From assembly GCA_947176935.1 (NCBI GenBank), contig CAMWSP010000003.1, positions 1 to 35,562 of the forward strand: a stretch of DNA of 35,562 nt, given 5' to 3'. Source of the DNA: an uncultured Porphyromonadaceae bacterium. Lineage in GTDB: Bacteria > Bacteroidota > Bacteroidia > Bacteroidales > Muribaculaceae. A program made the translations under genes and the position numbers. This document shows, one piece after another, positions 1-7,810 of this stretch (position 1 is the stretch's first letter; the number at the start of each line of letters is the position of its first letter). Under the pieces are notes generated by a model. It was not told the DNA's origin, searched no databases, and was given only the letters and a program-made list of their open reading frames with translations.

Positions 1-835
1 GTGTTACGGAGCTGGCCTCAATGTTTTTAGAGAGGAAGAGCGAGCCCATTTCGGAGAATTTGGCGGCGCTTTCGGTTGTTAGATAGCGCACCGAGCCGCC
101 GCGACTGATGCGGGCCGACATTTCGGGGTGGCGTTCGAGGTAGTTTTCGAGCGATTTGGCCACAATGTCGCCCTGAGTGACGATTTTGACCTCCGGTGGC
201 ATGAATTTGCGGATTTTTCGCAGCAGCAGGGGATAGTGGGTGCATCCGAGCAGTGCGGTGTCGATCCGGCGGTCGCGGTTGAGCAGCGTGTCGATATATT
301 TTTCAACGAAGTAGTCGGCGCCGGGATTGTCGAATTCGCGGTTTTCGACCAGCGGCACCCACAGGGGACACTCCTGGCCAACGGTTACGAAGCCGGGATA
401 GAGTTTGGCTATTTCCATGTCGTAGCTCTTGGAGCGGATGGTGCCGGGGGTGCCGAAAATGCCGATATGGCCGGTGCGGGTGTATTGGCCGATGGCTTCG
501 ACAGTGGGGCGGATGACTCCGAGGACTCTCCGCTCGGGGGCGATATGGGGCAGGTCGAGCTGCTGGATGGAGCGCAGGGCCTTGGCGGAGGCGGTGTTGC
601 AGCCGAGGATAACCAGCTGGCAGCCGAGTTCAAACAGCCGCTGAACGGCCTGGAGAGTGAACTGATAGACGACCTCGAAGGAGCGGGTGCCGTAGGGGGC
701 GCGGGCGTTGTCGCCCAGGTATAGATAGTCCGGCTCCGGCATGTGGCGCCGGATGGATTCGAGTATGGTTAGGCCCCCATAGCCGCTGTCGAAAACGCCT
801 ATGGGGCCCGGGGTACGGATTTCGGAAAGTTTCAC
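1..835 (-). CDS. murI: Glutamate racemase, truncated at window start (3' end missing)
   Basis: Reverse frame open from GTG at 835 to the window edge, not listed in the ORF track. My translation: VKLSEIRTPGPIGVFDSGYGGLTILESIRRHMPEPDYLYLGDNARAPYGTRS...LVILGCNTASAKALR...LLGCTHYPLLL. Contains the racemase signatures VFDSGxGGL, GCNTA and GCTHYPLL. Confidence 0.95.
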   Translation of the reverse strand, partial: MKLSEIRTPGPIGVFDSGYGGLTILESIRRHMPEPDYLYLGDNARAPYGTRSFEVVYQFTLQAVQRLFELGCQLVILGCNTASAKALRSIQQLDLPHIAPERRVLGVIRPTVEAIGQYTRTGHIGIFGTPGTIRSKSYDMEIAKLYPGFVTVGQECPLWVPLVENREFDNPGADYFVEKYIDTLLNRDRRIDTALLGCTHYPLLLRKIRKFMPPEVKIVTQGDIVAKSLENYLERHPEMSARISRGGSVRYLTTESAAKFSEMGSLFLSKNIEASSVT

Positions 836-836
836 T

Positions 837-1265
837 TTATTTGTTTTGCTGCTTGAGCAGGTCGCGGATTTCGGTCAGCAGGACTTCTTCGTTGGAGGGA
901 GCGGGAGCAGGAGCGGGGGCTTCGGCTTCTTTCTTTTTGAATTTCATCATTACGCGCAGGGCCACGAAGATGCTGAATGCGATGATGAGGAAGTCGACAA
1001 CGTTTTGGATGAACATGCCGTAGTTGAGAGTGACGGCTTCCTTGACAACTTCCTGAGTGGTGGGGTCGAGAACGGCGTCGTGGAGAGTGGCCTTAAGTTC
1101 GGTGAAGTTTACGCCACCGGTGAGCAGGCCGACAACGGGCATGATGATGTCGTTGACGAGCGACGAGACGATTTTGCCGAACGCACCGCCGATGATAACA
1201 CCGACTGCCATGTCGATAACGTTGCCTTTCATAGCAAAGGCCTTGAAGTCTTGAATAAAGCTCAT
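837..1265 (-). CDS. mscL: Large-conductance mechanosensitive channel MscL
   Basis: 142 aa; [48 protein letters not shown] is the classic MscL N-terminus/TM1. Confidence 0.97.
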   Translation of the reverse strand: MSFIQDFKAFAMKGNVIDMAVGVIIGGAFGKIVSSLVNDIIMPVVGLLTGGVNFTELKATLHDAVLDPTTQEVVKEAVTLNYGMFIQNVVDFLIIAFSIFVALRVMMKFKKKEAEAPAPAPAPSNEEVLLTEIRDLLKQQNK

Positions 1266-1307
1266 TTTTCGGTTAGGGGGGAGTTAGATGTTAAGTTATT
1301 ATGTTGT

Positions 1308-2543
1308 TTATACTTTTTTCATAAAGGAGTCTTTGAAGCCGAGGAAGTAGAGAACGCCGTCGAGTCCGATGGTTGACAGGCTCTGTTCGGCCGTGGCCTT
1401 GACTTTCGGCTTGGCATGGAAGGCGATACCGAGGCCTGCGGTTGCGAGCATTGGCAAATCGTTCGCTCCATCACCAACAGCTATGGTCTGCGCAATGTTC
1501 ACGTTTTCGACCTGGGCGAGGAGCCTGAGGAGCTCGGCTTTGCGGCGACCGTCGACTACTTCGCCGACGTAACGCCCTGTCAGATGGCCGGTTGAGTCGA
1601 CTTCAAGTTCGTTGGCATAGACATAGTCGAAACCGAATTTTTGTTTCAGGTAGTTGCCGAAGTATGTGAAGCCGCCCGAGAGAATTGCGGTTTTATAGCC
1701 GGCGCGTTTCAGAACGTCCATCATCCGCTCGAGGCCTTCGGTGAAGGGGAGGTTTTCGGCAATATCTTTCATGACCGAAATGTCGAGGCCCTTGAGCAGG
1801 GCAACGCGCTGGGTGAAGCTTTCGATAAAGTCGATTTCGCCGCGCATTGCGCTTTCGGTTATGGCTTTGACCCGGTCGCCAACACCGGCGCGGATTGCGA
1901 GTTCGTCGATAACTTCGGTTTCAATGAGGGTGGAGTCCATGTCGAAGCAAATCAGGCGGCGGGTGCGGCGGAAAACGTTGTCTTCCTGAAAGGAGATGTC
2001 GACGTCGTTTTTCGACGCGATTTCCAGGAACCGCCGGCTGAGGCCGAGGCGGTCGGCGGGATTGCCGCGGACGGCCATTTCGATGCAGGTTTTGGACTTG
2101 GAGTCGCAGTTGTCGCTTTTGAGCGAGATGCGGCCGGTGAGGCGCTTGATGTTTTCAATGTTGAGCCCTTCGGAGGCTACTTCGGCGGTGAGGCGCGCGA
2201 TATGGTCGGCGGTGAGCCGGCGGCCGAGCATGGTGATGATCCATCGGCTCTTGCCCTGCATGCTGACCCATTTTTCGTAGTCGTCGACCGCAGTTGGGGT
2301 GAAGCGGATGTTCAGGTTCAGCTCGGCGGCTTTGAAGAGCATGTCTTTGAGGATATTGCCGGAGGTTGTGGCGTCGGTCTTGATCAGGATGCCGAGCGAA
2401 AGATAGTGGTGGATGGTGCTCTGGCCGATGTCGAGAATCGAGGCGTTATAGTGGCCGAGAATTCCGGTTAGCGCCGACGTTACGCCGGGGCGGTCAACGC
2501 CGGTTATGTTGATGAGAATCAGTTCTGTTGAATTATCTGTCAT
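1308..2543 (-). CDS. serB: Phosphoserine phosphatase SerB with N-terminal ACT-type region
   Basis: HAD motif CFDMDSTLIETEVIDELA, SGGFTYF, VGDGANDLPML. N-terminal ITGVDRPGVTSALTGIL is ACT-like. Start placed at the internal ATG (MTDNSTEL) at 2543 instead of the ORF-track 2624, because the extension lies inside the upstream gene and has no family similarity. Confidence 0.93.
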   Translation of the reverse strand: MTDNSTELILINITGVDRPGVTSALTGILGHYNASILDIGQSTIHHYLSLGILIKTDATTSGNILKDMLFKAAELNLNIRFTPTAVDDYEKWVSMQGKSRWIITMLGRRLTADHIARLTAEVASEGLNIENIKRLTGRISLKSDNCDSKSKTCIEMAVRGNPADRLGLSRRFLEIASKNDVDISFQEDNVFRRTRRLICFDMDSTLIETEVIDELAIRAGVGDRVKAITESAMRGEIDFIESFTQRVALLKGLDISVMKDIAENLPFTEGLERMMDVLKRAGYKTAILSGGFTYFGNYLKQKFGFDYVYANELEVDSTGHLTGRYVGEVVDGRRKAELLRLLAQVENVNIAQTIAVGDGANDLPMLATAGLGIAFHAKPKVKATAEQSLSTIGLDGVLYFLGFKDSFMKKV

Positions 2544-3336
2544 GGTTATGATAAGCGATGAGTCCGGAAATGGGACGTTCTTGAATCTGCTCGATGGTGA
2601 AGCCGCGCAGGGAGGCGGCGGCAATCAGCTGCGGGGCCAGGGCCTTGGCCACTCCGCCGATAACGGAGAGGCGCTGCGTCAGCTTATAATAGTTGCTCAT
2701 TGCGGCAAACAGGGAGTCAAGTTCTTCGCCGATGAGGTCGCTGAGGTGTTCGGCGTGGTCGAGGATGAAGGGCATCAGCGATGCGAGAAACGCGTTGGCT
2801 GCGGGGCGGCGATAGACGCGCTCGAGAATTTCGGCGTAGGTCATGCCGAGGAATCTTTCGAGTTCGGGGCGCAGCTTACCGGTTCGGTAAACGAGTCGGA
2901 GCAGGCGTTTGCCGAACGAGGCGCCGCTGCCTTCGTCGCCGAGGATGAAGCCGAGCGGGGGCATGTTTGAGGTCAGTTCGCGGCCGTTGTAGAGCGCGGA
3001 GTTGCTGCCGGTGCCGAGAATGAGGGCCAGGCCGGGTTTGGAGCCGAACAGGGCGCGGGCGGCGCCGAGCATGTCGGACGCCACTTCTACGCAGGCGCCG
3101 GCGGGGAAGGCCGAGGCTACTTTGGAGCACACGTCGGGGCTGACGCATCCGGCGCCGTAGTAGAATATTTCGTCGGGCCGGAGCGGGCCCAGGGCGTCGG
3201 CAAATGCCGCGCTGAGCTCGTGGTCGCTGAGCATGAGGGCGTTGATTCCGGGAGTTTCGAAAATGCGCACTGAGCCGTCATCTTCAATGGTGGCCCACTG
3301 CACTTTGGTGCTTCCGGCGTCGGCGATAATCTTCAC
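2533..3336 (-). CDS. BadF/BadG/BcrA/BcrD-type ATPase, N-acetylglucosamine kinase-like
   Basis: MKIIADAGSTKVQWATIEDDG (phosphate-1 motif), LILGTGSNSALYNG, LGFILGDEGSGASFGKRLL, VIGGVA. GTG start at 3336. Overlaps the serB start by 11 nt. Confidence 0.85.
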   Translation of the reverse strand: MKIIADAGSTKVQWATIEDDGSVRIFETPGINALMLSDHELSAAFADALGPLRPDEIFYYGAGCVSPDVCSKVASAFPAGACVEVASDMLGAARALFGSKPGLALILGTGSNSALYNGRELTSNMPPLGFILGDEGSGASFGKRLLRLVYRTGKLRPELERFLGMTYAEILERVYRRPAANAFLASLMPFILDHAEHLSDLIGEELDSLFAAMSNYYKLTQRLSVIGGVAKALAPQLIAAASLRGFTIEQIQERPISGLIAYHNHDR

Positions 3337-3340
3337 GGTT

Positions 3341-6300
3341 TCAGAGAATGGCTTTGGTTGAGGTTACGGTGCCGCCGGCAGCGACTGCTTTTATGAGGAG
3401 AACGCCCTGAAACGCAGCAGGCAGCAGAAGCATGGGGCCGTTGGCCGATGCTATTTCACGGCCCTGGATGTCGTAGGCCACAATGGAGATTGCTCCGGGA
3501 GCGATTACCTTGCCATTACTGACGCGCACGGGGCCGGAGGTCAGTTGGGCGGCTTCGATGGCGCCTTCGTCCTGGCGGGTGTTGGTGTTGGTATAGTTGG
3601 CGTCGTAGGTGAACTCAACGGTGTCGCCGGCTTTGAGGTCGGCCATGTCGATGGTTTTGGTTCCGGTGAGGGTGTTGATGGTAATCAGCGGGGAGTCGAT
3701 TTCGGCGCCGTTGAGGCTGACGTGGAGGTGTTCGATGTCGGAGTTTCCGATTTTGAGTGTGCCGCCCTGGTTGGCCACGAGCTTGGCGGTTGCGATCCGG
3801 CCGTTTTTCCAGGATGCGCCGAAGGTTACGTCGCCGGCGGCTTTCAGGCCGTTGATTTCGCCTTGTTTCCAGGTTGAGGGGAGGGCGGGGAGCATGTAGA
3901 TGCCACCGTTGCGGCTCTGCAGGAGCATTTCGGTAATGCCGGAGCAGGCGCCGAAGTTGCCGTCGATTTGGAAGGGGGAGTGGGAGTCAAACAAGTTGTT
4001 GTAGACGCCGGAGCCGTTGGTGTGGGTGGAGCAGAGGGCGTTGCGCAGAATCTTGCGGGCGTGGTCGCCATCCTGAGCACGGGCCCAGAGGTTGATTTTC
4101 CAGCCCATGGACCAGCCGGTTGCGCCGTCGCCGCGCAGAATCATGGAGTTTACGGCGGGCTGGAACATTGGGTGGCCGGGTTCGACCTGGGAGTAGGGAT
4201 AGAGGCACATCAGGTGGCTCATGTGGCGGTGGCCGTCCTGGCCGGCGTTGTAGGCGCTGTATTTCCATTCGCGCAGAATCGGGGTGCCTTTGGCCAGCGA
4301 GTTGTTGTTCCAAACCTTGGTGTATTCCTCAGAAGCGAGGCCTCGGTCGAGGTTATCGTAGTAGGCTTGGAGTTTGGCTTTGTCGGCAGCGGAGATTCCG
4401 CATGCTTCGAGGCCGAGGGTGTCGATGGCCTTGAGGGTGTTGGAGAAGAGGTCGACGAGAATCTGCTGGGCGTGGGCGGTGGCGTTTTCGGAGCCGGGGC
4501 CGTGTTCGGGCGAGTATTCCTTGGGGGCTTCCCAGGAGCCGTCGGCGCCTTTGACGAGGCGTTCCATCCAGAATTCGCAGGTGCTCCAGATTGTGGGGAA
4601 CGCGCGCTTGAGGAAGTCTTTGTCGAGGGTGTAGTCATAGTGCTGGAACAGGTGGGAGCAGCACCATGCGTTGGCAATGGTGTAGTTGTGCATGAAGGAG
4701 CCGGAGCCGCCGAAAATGTTTGATTCGGTGAAGAATGTCCAGCCTTTGGTCTGGCCGGCGCCTTTGGCGAGTTTCTGCCAGGTGTCGTGTTCGGTGGCCT
4801 GGCTGATGAGGTAGTTGAGCAGCGGCAGGTGGAGTTCGCTGAGGTTGGTTGGCTCGGCGGGCCAGTAGCACATCTGCAGGTTGATGTTGTTGTGGATGTC
4901 GGCGTTCCAGGGGGCGATCTGACCGCCGTAGGGGGCGGCGGCGGTGAATCCGCTCCAGATTCCCTGAAGGTTATTGGGCACGTCGACGCCGCGGCTCGAA
5001 CCTATGTGGAGGTAGCGGCCATAGTGGAAGTAGAGCTGCTCGAGGAAGCGCACGTTGTTGTCGTCGGCGTTGACGTTGCTCTTGGTGGTGTTTTGGTAGT
5101 AGGTGATGAGCTCGTCGGTGGGCTTGTCGTTGACCGAGCCGGTCAGGTCGAAGTCCACGCGGTTGAAAATGGCCTGATAGTCGGCCACATGGTCGGCCAG
5201 GACGGCATCCCAGCCCTTGGCGGCGGCGTTTGCCGCGCAGGCGGCTACGTTGCCGGTCAGTGCGTCGGTGTTGGAGGTGAAGTTTGAGGCGTGGAGGTCA
5301 TAGTCGGTGCCGGCGGCGATAACAACGAAGATCTGGTCGGCGCCTTTGACGGTGATGCCGGTGGCGTCGGCGGTCATGGTTGCGTTAGGACCCGTGGGTA
5401 CGATTTTGATGCAGCTGGCAAAGGAAACGGTTTCAAATTTGCCGCCGTAGGTAATGGTGCCGTCGGCATTGTAGGTGACGGGCGATTTGATGTAGCCGGC
5501 GGCCATGCCGGGCACTTCGGTGAACTTGACGTTAATGGCGCCGGGAGTCGAGGCGGAGAGCAGGGCGGCAACGACGTTGTCGGGGTAGGAGGCGAGGAAG
5601 CGGCGGGTGAATACCGTGCCGGCGGCGTTTTCGTAGCTGACGTTGGAGGTGGCGTCGGTCAGGTCGAGGTTGCGCCAATAGTTTTTAACGCCGTTGTCTT
5701 CCCAGCCGAAGCCTTCTTCTTCGAGCGAGTTGATTTTCAGCGAGCCGAAGTTTTGGTAGCAGCCATAGTTGGAGCCGTTGTCTTCTTTTTTGCCGGTCCA
5801 GAGTGTCTTTTCGTTAACCGAGATGTCTTCCTGCATAACACCGCCGAGAAGCGTTGCGCCGAGCTGGCCGTTGCCGATTGGCAGGCCGAGGTCCATCCAT
5901 TTCTGGGGGTGCGAGCCGATGGAGTAGGTGGCGGTGGTACCGGGGCGGGTGTACCAGAGGCTCAGTTTGTGTTCGGGGCGATAGGTTGTCGAGCCTTCAT
6001 AGGCGTATTCTTCGGCGGGGAGGTCGGCCATGGTCATGAATTGGAGCGCGTTGCCGGTTTCGGTTTCGCCGCCGGTCCAGAAGCCGATTTCCTGATGGGC
6101 GGCGTTGGCGCCTTGCCAGAGGTTGAAGTAGCCGTTGTAGCCGTTAGGTTTGATTTCGAGAGCGGGCCAGTAGGCGGTCGACGGGGTTTCGCGCAGCGAG
6201 AATCCTTTGTCGTAGGGATCGTCCGAGGCATAGAGCCGGGCGTCGTCGCCTGAGCCCTGCGGCTTGAGATATTCACCGTTTTTGTTGACAATCTGGAAGT

Positions 6301-6946
6301 TGGAGGCATTGCCGACAAGTTTCCAGAGCTTGGAGGGAACGGGGTTTACGGATGCTTCGCGTTTAACCTTGTTGCCGACGCCCTGCGAGGTGACAACGGC
6401 CTTGTTGTTGCAGAATTGGATGTAGTACCATTCGGGGTCAGCCTGGTCGGCGGTTGCGAATTCAGGCATTGCCGTGCTGATGAAGTTCAGTTTGTTGTTA
6501 TTGTCGGCCGAATTCCACTCGCCGAGTTCAACGCCGACGCTTGTGCCGCCCCATTGGTTCATGGCTTTGCCGGCGGAGTTGGCGTTGCGGCGGATTTCCC
6601 AGCATTCACCCAGGTCTTTGATGCTCAGCGAAACGGCATCGCTTTCGTTGGACACTGCGGTGAAGCGGTCGCCGGAGAAACCTACGTAGCGGCCGGCGGC
6701 ACTCTTCATCTTGAAGTCGGAGGGTGTGCCGATAAGTTGCCAGCGCAGCGCGTTGGCGCCTCCGGCGTCGGCGGTGATGAGCTTGCCAACGCCGTTATCT
6801 TTCAACACATGGCCACCGGTGGTGAATTTAACCTGATGCCACACCGGCGAGTCGGCCGATGAAAAAGTTGGCTCGTTGGCAGCGGAAACGACCATGGCCG
6901 AAATCAGGCCCATGGCACTGAGCAAAGATTTGAAATTGAATTTCAT
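3341..6946 (-). CDS. Secreted glycoside hydrolase family 95 (alpha-L-fucosidase-like) with N-terminal accessory modules and C-terminal sorting-like domain
   Basis: WMDLGLPIGNGQLGATLLGGVMQEDISVNEKTLWTG, PWNADIHNNINLQMCYWPAEPTNLSE, EYSPEHGPG, SPFQIDGNFGACSGITEMLLQS are GH95 motifs. Signal peptide MKFNFKSLLSAMGLISAMVVSAANE supports start at 6946; the upstream extension to 7003 would overlap the predicted promoter. Confidence 0.92.
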   Translation of the reverse strand: MKFNFKSLLSAMGLISAMVVSAANEPTFSSADSPVWHQVKFTTGGHVLKDNGVGKLITADAGGANALRWQLIGTPSDFKMKSAAGRYVGFSGDRFTAVSNESDAVSLSIKDLGECWEIRRNANSAGKAMNQWGGTSVGVELGEWNSADNNNKLNFISTAMPEFATADQADPEWYYIQFCNNKAVVTSQGVGNKVKREASVNPVPSKLWKLVGNASNFQIVNKNGEYLKPQGSGDDARLYASDDPYDKGFSLRETPSTAYWPALEIKPNGYNGYFNLWQGANAAHQEIGFWTGGETETGNALQFMTMADLPAEEYAYEGSTTYRPEHKLSLWYTRPGTTATYSIGSHPQKWMDLGLPIGNGQLGATLLGGVMQEDISVNEKTLWTGKKEDNGSNYGCYQNFGSLKINSLEEEGFGWEDNGVKNYWRNLDLTDATSNVSYENAAGTVFTRRFLASYPDNVVAALLSASTPGAINVKFTEVPGMAAGYIKSPVTYNADGTITYGGKFETVSFASCIKIVPTGPNATMTADATGITVKGADQIFVVIAAGTDYDLHASNFTSNTDALTGNVAACAANAAAKGWDAVLADHVADYQAIFNRVDFDLTGSVNDKPTDELITYYQNTTKSNVNADDNNVRFLEQLYFHYGRYLHIGSSRGVDVPNNLQGIWSGFTAAAPYGGQIAPWNADIHNNINLQMCYWPAEPTNLSELHLPLLNYLISQATEHDTWQKLAKGAGQTKGWTFFTESNIFGGSGSFMHNYTIANAWCCSHLFQHYDYTLDKDFLKRAFPTIWSTCEFWMERLVKGADGSWEAPKEYSPEHGPGSENATAHAQQILVDLFSNTLKAIDTLGLEACGISAADKAKLQAYYDNLDRGLASEEYTKVWNNNSLAKGTPILREWKYSAYNAGQDGHRHMSHLMCLYPYSQVEPGHPMFQPAVNSMILRGDGATGWSMGWKINLWARAQDGDHARKILRNALCSTHTNGSGVYNNLFDSHSPFQIDGNFGACSGITEMLLQSRNGGIYMLPALPSTWKQGEINGLKAAGDVTFGASWKNGRIATAKLVANQGGTLKIGNSDIEHLHVSLNGAEIDSPLITINTLTGTKTIDMADLKAGDTVEFTYDANYTNTNTRQDEGAIEAAQLTSGPVRVSNGKVIAPGAISIVAYDIQGREIASANGPMLLLPAAFQGVLLIKAVAAGGTVTSTKAIL

Positions 6947-7000
6947 AGAGTGGAAACCGGATATTTTTAATGGTTTAGGGTAATCAGATATTTGAGAATG

Positions 7001-7031
7001 CAAAGATAGTTAAAAAATCCTTTAGCGCAAA
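7001..7031 (-). promoter_or_regulatory. Predicted Bacteroidetes-type sigma promoter for the GH95 gene
   Basis: Minus strand TTTG (7031-7028) - 19 nt - TATCTTTG (7008-7001), matching the TTTG / TAnnTTTG consensus. Confidence 0.7.
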
Positions 7032-7093
7032 ACTTTTGCCGAGTTAATCTTGTTCTAAAGGCAAAACAACAAACGATAAACAAACTAAGTGAT

Positions 7094-7669
7094 ATGAAAT
7101 ACATCCAGCCGGAACTTCCCTATGATGCCGCCGCACTTGCTCCTGCAATCAGCGAGGAAACTGTCAGATTTCACTATGGCAAGCATGAGAAAACGTATAT
7201 CGACAATCTCAACGCTATGATTAAAGATACGCGTTTCGAAAATCTCAGCCTTGAGGAAATCATTACTGAAAGCGATGGCTCTTTGTTTAATAACGCCTCG
7301 CAGGCGTGGAACCATATTTTCTACTTCTTTTCGCTCAGCCCCGACGGGGGAGGCGAGCCCGGAGGCGATCTGCGCAAGGCAATCGACCGAGATTTCGGCT
7401 CGTTTGAAAAGTTTAAGGAAGATTTCGTAAAGGCCGGAACTTCGCTCTTTGGCAGCGGTTGGGTCTGGCTGGCGGCCGACACTGAGGGCAAGCTCTTTAT
7501 CCAGGCTACCTCAAACGCCGGCAACCCGATGACTACCGGGCTGATTCCCCTGCTGACATTCGATGTCTGGGAACACGCCTATTATCTGGACTATCAGAAC
7601 CGGCGCGCCGATGCCCTGAATGCTCTCTGGAGCATTGTTGACTGGGACGTTGTTGAAAGCCGCTACTGA
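7094..7669 (+). CDS. sodB: Superoxide dismutase (Fe/Mn family)
   Basis: FHYGKHEKTYIDNLN, NNASQAWNHIFYF, GSGWVWL, and metal-ligand motif DVWEHAYYLDYQNRR. Confidence 0.96.
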   Translation: MKYIQPELPYDAAALAPAISEETVRFHYGKHEKTYIDNLNAMIKDTRFENLSLEEIITESDGSLFNNASQAWNHIFYFFSLSPDGGGEPGGDLRKAIDRDFGSFEKFKEDFVKAGTSLFGSGWVWLAADTEGKLFIQATSNAGNPMTTGLIPLLTFDVWEHAYYLDYQNRRADALNALWSIVDWDVVESRY

Positions 7670-7689
7670 TACTGATTTAAGAAAATACA

Positions 7690-7780
7690 AGAAAGCAATA
7701 AGCATAATGTGATGAATGGAGAGAGAGGCACGCGTGAGCGCCCCTCTTTTTCTCGTTTGTCACATTGCTGATTGCTTTCT
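7690..7780. terminator. Large imperfect inverted repeat between convergent sodB and the tyrosine kinase gene; probable bidirectional terminator
   Basis: Left AGAAAGCAATAAGCATAATGTGA (7690-7712) pairs with right TCACATTGCTGATTGCTTTCT (7760-7780; reverse complement AGAAAGCAATCAGCAATGTGA). Confidence 0.5.
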
Positions 7781-7810
7781 GCGGTTCAGGCCGCGGCTCC
7801 GAAGGCGGGA

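Noticed and set aside
128-724. 198-aa plus-strand ORF at the left edge
   Set aside because: Antisense to the truncated murI reading frame, which carries complete glutamate racemase motifs.
6947-7003. N-terminal extension of the GH95 ORF to 7003
   Set aside because: The extension overlaps the predicted -7 element/TSS, and a normal signal peptide begins at 6946.
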